The position numbers were made by a program, and so were the translations under genes. A model generated the notes under the pieces. The model was not told the DNA's origin. It saw nothing but the letters and a program-made list of their open reading frames with translations, and did not search any database. This document shows, piece by piece, positions 51,105-61,291 of a stretch of DNA of 64,000 nt. The DNA lies in the NCBI RefSeq assembly GCF_000426545.1, contig NZ_KE384536.1, positions 62,001-126,000 on the forward strand, read 5' to 3'. This stretch comes from Paenibacillus massiliensis subsp. panacisoli DSM 21345. Its GTDB lineage: Bacteria; Bacillota; Bacilli; Paenibacillales; Paenibacillaceae. Positions within the stretch are counted from its first letter, which is position 1. Each line of letters opens with the position of its first letter.

Positions 51105-52312
51105 GTTTCCTCGAGACGATTCGTGTAGCACTGAGCAGTCTGCGCAGTAATCTGCTCCGTACGATCCTGACGATGCTGGGGATCATCATCGGGATCGGTG
51201 CGGTGATTGCCATCATGGCCATTGGCCGTGGAACATCCGCCAGCATCACGAAGGAGATCAACGGACTAGGCAGTAATCTGCTCATGATCTATCCGTACGC
51301 ACCCTTCGACGAGAACAACTGGATGACGATGGCCCAGCCCAAAAACTTCACCCTTGAAGATGCAAAGGGCATGGAGAAGCTTCCCTCTGTTGCTGATGTA
51401 GCGCCTAGTGCCATGAATTCAGCCAAAGCCTCCTGGAAGCGACAAGTCGTAGATGCTCAGGTTGAGGCTACTACCGAGTCCTTTTACCGTGTCAAAAAGC
51501 TCTCACTGAAGTACGGACGCACCTTCACCCATCACGAGGTGGACAATCGCATGAACGTTATCATCCTGGGCTCCGATGCAGCACAGTCGCTCTTCGGACA
51601 AGCAGCCTCTACCGCTGTAGGACAGACGATCCAGCTCAAGGATATTCCGTTCAAGGTGGTCGGTGTAATGAATCCAGCCAATAGCGCACGCAGCTATACG
51701 AACAATCAGGTCTACATTCCCCTTACGACAGGGATGAACATGTTCGGCCATATGAATATTCAGGAAATGAATGCCTCCGCTATCGCCTTCGACAAGATCG
51801 ATCAGGCCAAGGAGGAGATTAGGCAGCTGCTGCGTAGCAGTCATAAGCTGAAGCCTGAGGAGCAAGATGACTTCCAGTTCATGACGCAATCAGAGATCAT
51901 GCAAATGTCCTCTGGTGTCAACGATACGATGAATCTGCTGCTGCTTGGTGTGGCTGGTATTGCACTCGTCATCGGCGGGGTCGGCATTATGAACATCATG
52001 CTGGTATCCGTAACCGAGCGTACGCGGGAGATCGGTATCCGCAAGGCGATTGGAGCAAGGCGCAGCAATATTCTGACCCAATTCCTGACCGAGTCGGTCT
52101 TCATCAGTCTGATTGGCGGCTTGATTGGGATTGGTACCGGGATTGGCGCAGCCAAGATGCTGCAGAAGTTCGCGGGTATGCCGATTGAATTCTCGTATGA
52201 GCCAATTATCTATGCCTTTACCAGCTGTGTGCTGGTCGGAGTAGTCTTCGGCGTATATCCGGCACTTAAGGCTTCCAAGCTCAAGCCGATCGACGCGCTT
52301 CGTTATGAATAG
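51101..52312 (+). CDS. MacB/FtsX-type ABC transporter permease
   Basis: A 403-residue permease with four transmembrane helices: one at the N-terminus (ILTMLGIIIGIGAVIAIMA) and three at the C-terminus, separated by an extracellular MacB periplasmic-core domain of about 220 residues. The family motifs GGVGIMNIMLVSVTERTREIG and IRKAIGARRSNILTQFL are present. The GTG start overlaps the ATPase stop. With the adaptor and TolC-like protein it would form a four-gene export system resembling YknWXYZ or MacAB-TolC. The substrate is unknown. Confidence 0.95.
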   Translation: MSFLETIRVALSSLRSNLLRTILTMLGIIIGIGAVIAIMAIGRGTSASITKEINGLGSNLLMIYPYAPFDENNWMTMAQPKNFTLEDAKGMEKLPSVADVAPSAMNSAKASWKRQVVDAQVEATTESFYRVKKLSLKYGRTFTHHEVDNRMNVIILGSDAAQSLFGQAASTAVGQTIQLKDIPFKVVGVMNPANSARSYTNNQVYIPLTTGMNMFGHMNIQEMNASAIAFDKIDQAKEEIRQLLRSSHKLKPEEQDDFQFMTQSEIMQMSSGVNDTMNLLLLGVAGIALVIGGVGIMNIMLVSVTERTREIGIRKAIGARRSNILTQFLTESVFISLIGGLIGIGTGIGAAKMLQKFAGMPIEFSYEPIIYAFTSCVLVGVVFGVYPALKASKLKPIDALRYE

Positions 52313-52370
52313 GATGATATGCGGACTGATTCAGGCAGCAACATGATGAATGTCCACTTCGTGCAAACGA

Positions 52371-52403
52371 GCCTTAAAGATCACTCTTAAGCCTGATTTT
52401 TTA
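52371..52403 (+). terminator. Weak terminator after the efflux operon
   Basis: GCTTAAGAG-type pairing between CTTAA (52373-52377) and TTAAG (52387-52391) is followed by TTTTTT at 52397-52402. The stem is short, so this is a modest call. Confidence 0.4.
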
Positions 52404-52550
52404 TACTAAAATTAAGTACATACCGTCTCTTGGTAAAATGGAAGTACGACTGGCCATTTACACGGGGACGGTTTCTTGGCGTATAGGTCTTGTGTATACA
52501 TGGATGTCTACAGAAATTTCAAATCTCTCAAAGATTGGAGGTCTATCATT

Positions 52551-53409
52551 ATGAAAAAATATAGCTACAACGAAAATATCAATATGCTAGAGGTACATCC
52601 TGAATATGTTGAAGCAGGTATACAACATGCGGAGAAAAAAGGATATTCGTCGCTTCGTTTTATAAAATTGGATTATAGTAATTCAGATACAGCCTACACT
52701 TTGGACTTAACACCTTTAAGGGAAAAGGACTTTATTGAGTCAATCTCCATCTCAGATACTTTCAAAATTGCAAAATATGATATTGAAGCTCTCTATACGT
52801 AAGAACCTGAAGAAGTTAACCTGTGAGAATAAGAACATTGTTTTTGATTATTCCAGATTCAACAATCTTGAGGAGCTATACGTTCATTATCATAAGAAAA
52901 GCCAACATTTCTCCACACTGAGCAGCTTGAAGGTTCTAATGCTACACTCTTTTTCTGATCAAGATTGCTCAGCACTCCGTGAATTCAAGAGGTTGGAGAA
53001 GCTCTTTCTAACAGGAGCATCTGTGGAGAATTTAGACGGCTTGGAAGGCTTAGTGAACTTGCAAGTATTTAAATTAAGCTATAGCTCAAAGGTTTCTGAT
53101 GTGACCCCTGCTTTTAAAATTCCCAAGCTAAGCTTGCTCCATATAGAAAAGTGTAAAAATATAAGGGATATCTCTTTGTCTGAGGACAATCATTCGATAG
53201 AGGATCTGTTTGTATCCGAGGTAGACTCTCTATCCTTTATCTCGCAAATGAAAGGACTACAAAAGTTGAAATTCTGGAGCCTGAAAGATGGACAGCTAGC
53301 TCCCATTATCCAAAAAAATCCCCCTTTAGATGAAGTGGACTTCTATCCCAACAAGAGACACTACAGTCATACGAAAGAGGAAATCAATGAAATATTGAAA
53401 GGCAAGTAA
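52551..53409 (+). pseudogene. Leucine-rich-repeat protein gene broken by a frameshift
   Basis: The first frame starts at 52551 (ATG after GGAGG) and reads MKKYSYNENINMLEVHPEYV to DIEALYT, stopping at 52802. The next frame continues without a gap: RKNLKKLTCENKNIVFDYS, then leucine-rich repeats (FNNLEELYVHYH, LSSLKVLMLHSF, FKRLEKLFLTGA, LEGLVNLQVFKLSY, MKGLQKLKFWSL) to 53409. Joining the two near 52795 by skipping one base gives about 285 continuous residues. Composition is more AT-rich than the neighbours, which suggests acquired DNA. LRR proteins of this sort are sometimes immunity proteins beside toxins, but no toxin is here. Confidence 0.72.
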
Positions 53410-53615
53410 GTCTAACCTCCAAACTCCCGTTTACGGCACTATATACCGTGATATCGTGCACAAGTGATTCTTACAATCAGCTGTCTTGATGTGTAGGGTG
53501 CGCCAGATGGGTTAATCCTGAAATAACTTGCTTCAGTGCGTGAAAAAAAGTGCAGCTTGTGCTACAATACATGAATTGTACAGCCTATAACTTCAGGGGG
53601 GTTAATTGAATCACC

Positions 53616-54248
53616 ATGCTCATTATTGGTATCGCCGGCGGCACCGGCTCTGGGAAGACCAGCGTTGCTCGTTCAGTTATTGACCGCCTGGGATCAGGGA
53701 AGGTTACCTTCATCTCTCAGGATAATTATTATAAAGACCAGCCTCACCTCAGCTTCGCGGAGCGCGAACGGACGAACTACGACCATCCCTTCGCTTTTGA
53801 CAACGACTTGCTCATGGAGCACCTGACACAGCTTAAGCAGGGTGAGCCGGCTCACGCACCTATCTATGATTTTACTCGCCATGCACGCTCTACGGAGACG
53901 ATCAAGCTGAAGCCTAACAACATTGTCATTCTGGAAGGGCTTCATGTGTTATCAGATGAGAAGCTCCGTACACTTCTCGATATCAAGGTATTCGTCGATA
54001 CTGATCCTGATGTGCGGATTCTGCGTCGTGTACTCCGTGATATTGAGGAACGCGGGCGGACGATTCAATCCATTCATCAGCAATATCTGACTACCGTCAA
54101 GCCTATGCACGAGGCCTTCATCGAGCCTTCGAAGAAATATGCAGACCTGATTATTCCCGAGGGTGGGCAAAATGAAGTCGGCATTCAGCTGCTGTCCGTG
54201 CTGACCGAGAAGTATCTGACTGGTGATAAAAAGTGGCCTAGCGCCTAA
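53616..54248 (+). CDS. udk: Uridine kinase
   Basis: A 210-residue cytoplasmic kinase that phosphorylates uridine and cytidine with ATP or GTP in pyrimidine salvage. The P-loop is GGTGSGKTSVA (residues 8-18), then the substrate motifs ISQDNYYKDQPHLSF, NYDHPFAFD and PIYDFTRHAR, the Walker B-like IVILEGLHVL, and RRVLRDIEERGRTIQS. Length and motifs match the family well. The ATG is about 15 bases after a GGGGGG, further than usual. A TACAAT -10 lies near 53563. It stands alone. Confidence 0.96.
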   Translation: MLIIGIAGGTGSGKTSVARSVIDRLGSGKVTFISQDNYYKDQPHLSFAERERTNYDHPFAFDNDLLMEHLTQLKQGEPAHAPIYDFTRHARSTETIKLKPNNIVILEGLHVLSDEKLRTLLDIKVFVDTDPDVRILRRVLRDIEERGRTIQSIHQQYLTTVKPMHEAFIEPSKKYADLIIPEGGQNEVGIQLLSVLTEKYLTGDKKWPSA

Positions 54249-54363
54249 ACTGGTTCAACAAGCATAGTTTACTGCAATTTCCGTACAGAAGAGCTGTTTT
54301 CTCCTGATCTCTTCGCAGCATGTATCGTTCATTTCCTATTTTGGCTGTGACATACGAGCTGTG

Positions 54364-54390
54364 AGAGCAGGTAAAAGCATGCTCTTTTTC
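54364..54390 (+). terminator. Terminator of uridine kinase
   Basis: AGAGCA (54364-54369) pairs with TGCTCT (54380-54385), followed by TTTTC. It lies about 115 bases after the udk stop. Confidence 0.6.
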
Positions 54391-54541
54391 CTATTGGGAT
54401 GCCAAGACCTTTACTTCCTAGTCAAAAGCCAAGTAGGATGACTATCCAAAGATGCCTAGACAAAAACAACGGATACTGCTTAATTAGCGTATCCATTGTT
54501 GTAGCGTTGATATATAGTTGGCAGCCTCTATTCGCTTGCCC

Positions 54542-55657
54542 TTACTTGCTGCTTAGACTGAAAAACCCTTCTTCACCACGCAGCTTCGCGAGTGCCTCTG
54601 CAAAGAAATAATCTCCGTAGATGATCGGCACGTTCAGGTACTTCTGCTCTGGGTAATGAACCGTCCCCTTCGTGATGATCCCTTCCTCATCTGCTGGTGA
54701 AGTATACTGCTCGTAGAGTCCCTTAAGGATTCTTTCAGCCGCTTCCTTATATTGCTTGCCCTTGGTCGAATAACGCGCCAGCTCCAGCAATCCACTTGCT
54801 ACAATAGCAGACGCTGATGAATCCCAAGCGATTCGATGCTCCTCGGGAGCACGGAAGTCCCAATACGGCACGATATCATCGCCCAGCTCGGCCAGGAAGA
54901 AGTCTGCTGCTCCTTCGGCCACCTGAAGATCACGCGGATTCCGGGTCCAGCCATAAGAGAGCGCGAAGCCGTACACAGCCCAAGAGGTCCCTCTCGCCCA
55001 TGCTGATCCCGGGGCGTAGCCCTGACCACCATGCTGAATTGGTGTCTGCCCTGGCAGGAACTCCATGACGTGGGAGATGGAGCCGTCACTGCGGACGAAC
55101 TCGCTTGCGACCGTATCGGCATGAGCTACGGCAATCTCTGCGAATCTGGAGTCTCCGCTCTCCGCGGATGCCCAGTGCAGCAACGGTAGATTCATCATGC
55201 TGTCGATAATCGCAACATAACGGGTATCCATGAACGTAGATTCGAAGTTCCAGGCACGAATGAAGCGGCCGCTCAGATGAAAACGAGCCGAGAGAAGATT
55301 CGCCGCTAGCAGCGAGCGCCGTCTTGAGTCCTGCTCTCCAGTCAGTCCGTAGCTGGCTACTCCGCTCAGTAGCCAAATGAATCCAAGATCATGGTCCACA
55401 GCTTCTGTATCATGCAGGCACTCCTCCAATTGTCGCTCACAGCTTGCCAGTATAGGTAGCAGCTCATTACGTTGCTCTGAGCGATAGACGAGCCATAGCA
55501 GTCCGGGCCAGAAGCCCGCTGTCCACCAAGCTGCCTCGCGCTGGTCATAGGCCCCATCCAAGACAACATGCGGGAAGGAATCACTGATTCTTTGAGCCGT
55601 TCGCAGCGTACTATCTACTGTATGCTGCCAGGCAGCATCAATCCAAGTCGAAGTCAA
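54542..55657 (-). CDS. Glycoside hydrolase family 88, unsaturated glucuronyl hydrolase
   Basis: A 371-residue cytoplasmic enzyme that hydrates and releases the unsaturated uronic acid left at oligosaccharide ends by polysaccharide lyases. The two catalytic aspartates of the family are both seen: Asp90 in VDHDLGFIW and Asp152 in AIIDSMMNLPLL. The alpha6/alpha6 barrel helices and the GQGYAPGSAWARGTSWAVYG segment match known members. The start is a TTG at 55657 with AAGGAG nine bases before it. It is followed upstream by DUF2264 and heparinase II/III genes on the same strand, which together would degrade a uronate-containing polymer. Confidence 0.93.
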   Translation of the reverse strand: MTSTWIDAAWQHTVDSTLRTAQRISDSFPHVVLDGAYDQREAAWWTAGFWPGLLWLVYRSEQRNELLPILASCERQLEECLHDTEAVDHDLGFIWLLSGVASYGLTGEQDSRRRSLLAANLLSARFHLSGRFIRAWNFESTFMDTRYVAIIDSMMNLPLLHWASAESGDSRFAEIAVAHADTVASEFVRSDGSISHVMEFLPGQTPIQHGGQGYAPGSAWARGTSWAVYGFALSYGWTRNPRDLQVAEGAADFFLAELGDDIVPYWDFRAPEEHRIAWDSSASAIVASGLLELARYSTKGKQYKEAAERILKGLYEQYTSPADEEGIITKGTVHYPEQKYLNVPIIYGDYFFAEALAKLRGEEGFFSLSSK

Positions 55658-55741
55658 CTCTAATCACTCCTTAATTTGCTAATATAGTCAGCTCTCATAA
55701 GTCATCCTACTTGCCGTTAACTCTAACCATCCCACACGCTA

Positions 55742-57646
55742 TCAACTCGTAGCGTTCTCAGCCAGCACGATCTGAAAGCTAATCTCGCGTCCACTCGCTT
55801 CGATGCGCGCCCATTTGAGCAATCCGTTTCGACAGGCAACGTTCTCCTCCTGGAGTTCAATTACCGCATGTGGGGTGTCACTTGTCACCGTCACCGCCGC
55901 ACCTCTGAACTCATTGGTAATTGTCTGGCCTTCAAGGCGAATATGGCTATGCTCCTGTCCGTCGAAGTGCATTAGCGGTATGATAGCGCCGATAGCTTCA
56001 ACTTCTCCACTCACTTCATAGGTCACGGTAATGCGTCCTGGCTCCTGTCTGTAGCGAGTCAGTACCTCGGATACGCCCTTGAATGGACCGCTCCAGGAGA
56101 GCTCCAGCTCACTGAACTGCTCACCAGCTGCTTCATGCTTCACTTGAACGGCGCCCCCACCGTCCGCGGGATCAATGCCCACGTCCCGATCAAACGGGCT
56201 GGAGCCTTCCAGACCCTCTGCCAGACTGTGCCACTGTCCATCCAAGGTTCGCCAAGCTGGAGCGTAGCTGATGGGAAGAATTTCCCCCTCTCCGTATTCA
56301 GTGAAGCCGCTATCCTTATGTCCCGGTGCAGCCGGACCGATCAGCTCAGGAAGCTGCTGATGCTGGATACGGACGATACCTGGAATATGATAGGGATCAT
56401 TGAGCGAGGTCTGGATGACCATCTGTTGTCCAGGCACCGCAGCCAGGATCGTCTGGAACCAGCCATCCCCGACGAGCACGCGGCTGCCAAGCTCTGCAGG
56501 TATAGGCCGCTCCGGCACATCCACGCCGTCATGCAGGATCGTGTAAGCCAAGGCCGCGGTCGTCCATAGGTTGTAGCAGGTGTGATTGCTGTACACCTCG
56601 AAGCCATGCCGTGCCTCTGGTTCGTAATAGTTGCGGACGATGCGCAAATTCCCCTCAGGTGTAACCCAGCGTCCAATCGCATCCCAGCATAATGCGGCAG
56701 CTCTGCGGAAGGCTCCAGCCAAGGCCACATCTCCCGCTTCGTAGGCAGCTTGAGCCGATGTCGTGAAGGTGAAGGCCGCCGCTGCTTCATTCCATTGATG
56801 CTGTCCGCTTCTTCCCCGCGGTGGGATCATGCCTTGTGGTGACAGCATGAGCAGTGAGCTGAAGGCTCCGCGGGCCAGATGCTTCTCCAGCTCCCCGAGA
56901 CACTCCCCATGATAGCCGGCTCTCAGCATCGTACCAAGATGGTATCTCGTCGCAGCATCATAGGAGAAGGGGCTGTTCGGAAGATTAAGCGGACCATCCT
57001 GGTACAGTCCGAGTGCCGTGAAGCGTGGCAAGTGATAATTACGCAGATAGGTATCCATCCAGCCTGCCTCAGATGCCATTCCTTCCAGATAGCGAACATA
57101 TTCGCCGGAGATCATAATGGCGTTCCAGTTAATCATCCGATTCGGATTCTTCATATGGCTCATGGTGAACCGATAGTACTCCTCTGGCTGAATCTGTTGC
57201 AGTTGCTCATGCCAATGAGCTGCACGCTCAGGCAGCCGTGTCTTGAGCAGTCGGTAAGCCCCCATAATCATGACTGGAAAGAAATCGGGGTGCTCGTCGG
57301 GAGCGGTGCGAGTCACCACGCTCTGGATGCTGCTCTCCAGTGCCGAGGCTGCGGATTCCAGCAGCTCTGTTCTCCCCTCATTTACTAGCACTGCCGCGGC
57401 AAGTGCATAACAAGGCGTAGAGTAGTATCGCTCCTGATCCGAATAGGGGTCAATAACAGCCCCGTGCTGATCCTGGTGCCGCTTATAGGCGTTGACCAAG
57501 CCTTCAAGTAATGCCAGCTTCCGCTGACGATCCCAGCCACTGGATACAGACTCCTCAGTCGAGGATAGTGCTGTGAGGTATTCCTGCGCCTGGACTGACC
57601 ATGGGTAATCCTCTCGGGTAACTTCTGTCACATGCTTCATCGTCAT
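55742..57646 (-). CDS. DUF2264 domain-containing protein
   Basis: A 634-residue cytoplasmic protein with a DUF2264 domain, predicted to form an alpha/alpha toroid like many polysaccharide lyases and hydrolases. Recognisable segments are YYRFTMSHMKNPNRMINWNA, SPFSYDAATRYHLGTMLRAG, LSPQGMIPPRGRSGQHQW and the C-terminal beta-rich part from about residue 380. No signal peptide. The ATG has GAAGGAG upstream. DUF2264 genes often accompany rhamnogalacturonan or uronide clusters, and here it sits between GH88 and heparinase II/III genes. Its reaction has not, to my knowledge, been fixed. Confidence 0.85.
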   Translation of the reverse strand: MTMKHVTEVTREDYPWSVQAQEYLTALSSTEESVSSGWDRQRKLALLEGLVNAYKRHQDQHGAVIDPYSDQERYYSTPCYALAAAVLVNEGRTELLESAASALESSIQSVVTRTAPDEHPDFFPVMIMGAYRLLKTRLPERAAHWHEQLQQIQPEEYYRFTMSHMKNPNRMINWNAIMISGEYVRYLEGMASEAGWMDTYLRNYHLPRFTALGLYQDGPLNLPNSPFSYDAATRYHLGTMLRAGYHGECLGELEKHLARGAFSSLLMLSPQGMIPPRGRSGQHQWNEAAAAFTFTTSAQAAYEAGDVALAGAFRRAAALCWDAIGRWVTPEGNLRIVRNYYEPEARHGFEVYSNHTCYNLWTTAALAYTILHDGVDVPERPIPAELGSRVLVGDGWFQTILAAVPGQQMVIQTSLNDPYHIPGIVRIQHQQLPELIGPAAPGHKDSGFTEYGEGEILPISYAPAWRTLDGQWHSLAEGLEGSSPFDRDVGIDPADGGGAVQVKHEAAGEQFSELELSWSGPFKGVSEVLTRYRQEPGRITVTYEVSGEVEAIGAIIPLMHFDGQEHSHIRLEGQTITNEFRGAAVTVTSDTPHAVIELQEENVACRNGLLKWARIEASGREISFQIVLAENATS

Positions 57647-57913
57647 AACCGCTCCTTCGTGAGCTTTTTGTTGCTTTGCATGGCACCATGCAAAGGGTGG
57701 TGATACTTATCTGCTTGGGCAAAAAGTTGTATACTTATCTATTTGCTTTATCTATTTACCTTTTCTATCTCGTCTTCAATATTTGCATTGTTGAAATATT
57801 CATTGGTAATACATAGGATTCACGCTGGCGAGTCTGGGTCCAAGCTGATCGTCATGCACTAATCGTCATGCACCAATTGCCAGGTCCAGGCTCAATCATC
57901 CGCTGCAAATCGC

Positions 57914-59899
57914 TCAAATCGCCCGAATCGTCATATTCATCTCCCAAGTCTCAACCATCGGCTGCCCTGATCTTGCCGGGTCAGCAGGCCCGCTTACTCC
58001 ACTCCTTGTTATGGCAGTAACGTAGAAGGTAAAGAGCCGCCCGTCATGATCCAGATGCGCTACCGGGGTAACCTCCACCTTGGATTGCTCTCCATCATAA
58101 GTGAGTTCAACCTCTGCCTTGCTTCCTGTCCAGCATATGCTGCTAGCAGTCACTTCAGGCCGATGACAGCTAATGAATCGCTCTTCTACCTCCAGCGGTG
58201 CCGCAGAACCTGTATAGGTGAATACATCCCGAATCGTCAGTGAGGCCATTGCAGGGGGATGTTGCGGCCCCGACGCTGCATGTGAGGTGTATTTTCCCTG
58301 CTTGGTCAGGGCAGCATCATTTCCGTTCGCACCCGTAAGCACATCTCCCGAATCCGCACGATCTCCACGCCTCGTGTCAGGCTCTGCACATTTCCAATCC
58401 AGAGAGCGGATATACGATTGCAGCCCATCCACCTCGTATGCTGCCGTCAGATCTAATGCGATAGAGCTGCTACAGGGCTCATGCTGCACATTCAGGACGA
58501 TGCTGGCTGCCTGCGTGCCCGAGTGCTGGACCTGTCCGTTAATGATGGGCACAGAATGATAACGTGACGATATATTCACAATCTCATCACGCTGGTCTGA
58601 GAAGTACGCCTTCGTGTACACGCCCGCTCCAAGGTCGCACAGGATGTTCTCTCCTCCAGCATGCACGGTCACATGGCCCAGATCGTTATGATTGTGTGGC
58701 TCGTCGTTGTGTCCCCCTTTGACGGCCATACCTGCAGTCAGTCTCTCGCCTTGCGAGTTCTCCAAGATACCTCTCGTAATAAGCCAGGCCAGCTCCGGCA
58801 AGTAATGGCTCTCTGTAGCCTGTGCCCGTCCCAGAGCCTCTTCCTTCGTCCACAGCAGGTTACGTGAGACGTGACACCATCTGTAGCAAGGATCCTCGCC
58901 AAAAGCCGGAACCGTGAGCGGGAGCGAATAACGATGCTGTATACGTACGGATAGTCTGGACAGCAACCCTGAAGGAAGAAGCTCGATCTCGCCACTATCC
59001 GAGAAGTTCGCGGATATACCATCAGCAAAGTGAATACGCTCAGGGAACAAGGCAATCTCAGCAATCTTTGGTTGGCTTAATAGATCCAGCCTGCCATCCG
59101 TATATTCATATAGCAGATCGCCGAAATACACATAGTAACCGAACCCGTATACCCAATACCCCAGCCCTTCAGCACATCCGCCATCATGACCGTATCCGCT
59201 TACAAAGCAGGCCATTGATCCACACACTCTGCTCAATATCCGCTCTAGTCTGGCTCGATCCTGCACGAGCAGCAATGCGGCAATGCCCGCAGCTCCTGCG
59301 CAGACTGCCGCCCAGTTATGCGTCGCCTGCTCCCAGTGAAACGGGACAGGACCCTCGAAGGCTGGACGCAGCACCCTCCGGTCCACCTCATAACGAATTC
59401 TTCGAACCAGCTCAGGACTTAGCTGATCCTCCAACCAGACCGCAATCTCGGCCAGAGCCTGCGCTGTCTCTGCGGCCATCAGATCGACCGTCGTGCTGAC
59501 ACTGCTAATATCCTGGGTGGAGGATACATGCGCGGGAAGGCTCCAGGTGAATTCCTCACAAATGTCCCATAGCATATCCTCCAGCGGTGCGATCAGCTCT
59601 TCACTATTCTCCAACAAGCTGCTCAATGCCAGACTCGCCAGACGGCGTCTCCGTTCGAAGTAAGCCTCCTGATAGTTCGTCCGGTCACCCGTCTCAGCGA
59701 ATAGCCGATACAGGGAGTAGGTCAGGCGAGGTGGCACGCTGTGGGCATCCTGGTGAGCCATTTCCCTGACTTCGTTCGTTAATGCTTGCAATACATCCGC
59801 TCTGCCTATCATCTCCCAGCGCTCTCTGTTCTTCATGACAGGGAACGAAGCGGGAGGTCCATCCTGCAGGGCCTGACGTATCTCGGCAGACGTGAACAT
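57914..59899 (-). CDS. Heparinase II/III family polysaccharide lyase
   Basis: A 661-residue protein with the heparinase II/III two-domain plan: an alpha/alpha toroid (about residues 1-370) and a beta-sandwich catalytic part. The conserved block GGHNDEPHNHNDLGHVTVH with the active histidines, then LCDLGAGVYTKAYFSDQRD with the catalytic-type tyrosine, and SRYHSVPIINGQ are all present. A beta-elimination product of it would be the substrate of the neighbouring GH88 enzyme. No signal peptide, so it acts on oligosaccharides taken up by the ABC transporter. The ATG has AGGAGG eight bases upstream. Acts on an unknown uronic-acid glycan. Confidence 0.9.
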   Translation of the reverse strand: MFTSAEIRQALQDGPPASFPVMKNRERWEMIGRADVLQALTNEVREMAHQDAHSVPPRLTYSLYRLFAETGDRTNYQEAYFERRRRLASLALSSLLENSEELIAPLEDMLWDICEEFTWSLPAHVSSTQDISSVSTTVDLMAAETAQALAEIAVWLEDQLSPELVRRIRYEVDRRVLRPAFEGPVPFHWEQATHNWAAVCAGAAGIAALLLVQDRARLERILSRVCGSMACFVSGYGHDGGCAEGLGYWVYGFGYYVYFGDLLYEYTDGRLDLLSQPKIAEIALFPERIHFADGISANFSDSGEIELLPSGLLSRLSVRIQHRYSLPLTVPAFGEDPCYRWCHVSRNLLWTKEEALGRAQATESHYLPELAWLITRGILENSQGERLTAGMAVKGGHNDEPHNHNDLGHVTVHAGGENILCDLGAGVYTKAYFSDQRDEIVNISSRYHSVPIINGQVQHSGTQAASIVLNVQHEPCSSSIALDLTAAYEVDGLQSYIRSLDWKCAEPDTRRGDRADSGDVLTGANGNDAALTKQGKYTSHAASGPQHPPAMASLTIRDVFTYTGSAAPLEVEERFISCHRPEVTASSICWTGSKAEVELTYDGEQSKVEVTPVAHLDHDGRLFTFYVTAITRSGVSGPADPARSGQPMVETWEMNMTIRAI

Positions 59900-60316
59900 G
59901 CATTCTTCCTCCTTAATCTTGAGGTTATGCCCCCATTATACTCGGCTTGTTCTTGCTGCAGATGGAACATATTTTTCTTTTCACAAAGCTTTTTGACTTA
60001 TCTATAGAAGCTATTGCGTTCATTGCCATAAAAGCTACCGGTGTACACCATCTTCTGAGCTTGATTAGACCTTGATTTCTTGGCCCAAATGGGTCTATAT
60101 CAAGCATCCTTCTATTCCTGCGGCGCACAGTCGCGCACAAAAATTCCAAAACTGAAAAATATATTTCATGTATGGACACCCCTCCCTGCCTACAATGTGG
60201 AGTATAGAGCAAGCGCTGAGCTGTCCCTGGCACAACACATTGGGACCAGGCACAGACGCTGCAGCGCAGATGCGTAATGAACTCATTTGCTAAATTCTAT
60301 AGAGAGAGGGATGACT
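59900..60316. other. Divergent control region of the uronide locus
   Basis: These 417 bases separate the leftward heparinase/DUF2264/GH88 genes from the rightward transporter genes. Short frames inside have no ribosome sites. It should contain both promoters, but I could not identify elements with confidence. Confidence 0.5.
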
Positions 60317-61270
60317 ATGAAAGGGAATCGCAACACGGCCGCGGCAGAAACACAACAGACCGGATGGCGCAAAACAAAGGTCCGTTCAGCTGGTCAAAAC
60401 GGCAAAGAAACACTCATGGGATATCTATTTGTCGGTCCGATGCTGGCTGGCTTATTCGTATTCACACTCATTCCGATTCTGGCTACAATCGTTCTGAGCT
60501 TGACGGACTGGAACTTCGTCGCCGGATTGGACAGGATCAAATTCGTGGGTCTGGACAACTTTATTAAATTAACGAAGGACCCGTTGTTCATTCAATCCTT
60601 AGTTAATAACCTGCTGCTCCTGATCGTCATTCCGGTCACCATGATTGTCTCGCTGGTGCTGGCCGTCGTACTGAACAAGCAGGTATTCCTGAAAGGGATG
60701 TTCAAGGTCATTTTCTTCATGCCTTACATCTCCAGCGTAGTAGCTGTAGCTATCGTATATCAAGTATTGTTCCACCCTTCCTACGGACCAGTGAACCAGT
60801 TCCTGATGTCCCTCGGAATGAGCAGCCCGCCGAAATGGCTTGCTGATCCGAACTTCGCTCTGATCTCAGTCATGATGATCAACGTCTGGACTAGTATCGG
60901 ATTCTACATGATCCTCTATCTGGCAGGATTGCAGAACATTCCGAAGGACCTGTATGAGTCCGCTGATATTGATGGAGCCAATGCTTTCCACAAATTCAGA
61001 TTCATTACGGTTCCTATGCTGTCACCAACATCGTTCTTCCTGCTGGTAACTGGTGTCATCTCTACATTCCGGATCTTCGATCTGATCAAGGTCCTCACCG
61101 AGGGCGGACCAGCTGGCTCCACCTCCGTAATGGTGTACTATCTCTACGACACAGCATTCGTGAATCTGAAGACCGGCTATGCTTCATCCATGGGGATTGT
61201 CCTGCTGCTCATGGTACTGGCGATTACGGGTATTCAATGGGTCGCACAGAAGAAATGGGTCAATTACTAA
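60317..61270 (+). CDS. Carbohydrate ABC transporter permease, MalF/LplB type
   Basis: A 317-residue sugar permease with six transmembrane helices and the EAA loop (DLYESADIDGANAFHKFRFITVP). A basic N-terminal tail of about 35 residues precedes the first helix (GYLFVGPMLAGLFVFTLIP). The ATG at 60317 has GAGAGAGGG six bases upstream; ATG 60311 is an alternative. It is followed after 21 bases by its MalG-type partner. Together they import a uronate-containing oligosaccharide for the divergent enzymes. No ATPase is encoded. Confidence 0.92.
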   Translation: MKGNRNTAAAETQQTGWRKTKVRSAGQNGKETLMGYLFVGPMLAGLFVFTLIPILATIVLSLTDWNFVAGLDRIKFVGLDNFIKLTKDPLFIQSLVNNLLLLIVIPVTMIVSLVLAVVLNKQVFLKGMFKVIFFMPYISSVVAVAIVYQVLFHPSYGPVNQFLMSLGMSSPPKWLADPNFALISVMMINVWTSIGFYMILYLAGLQNIPKDLYESADIDGANAFHKFRFITVPMLSPTSFFLLVTGVISTFRIFDLIKVLTEGGPAGSTSVMVYYLYDTAFVNLKTGYASSMGIVLLLMVLAITGIQWVAQKKWVNY

Positions 61271-61291
61271 TGAGGCTCCAAGGGAGGGAAC

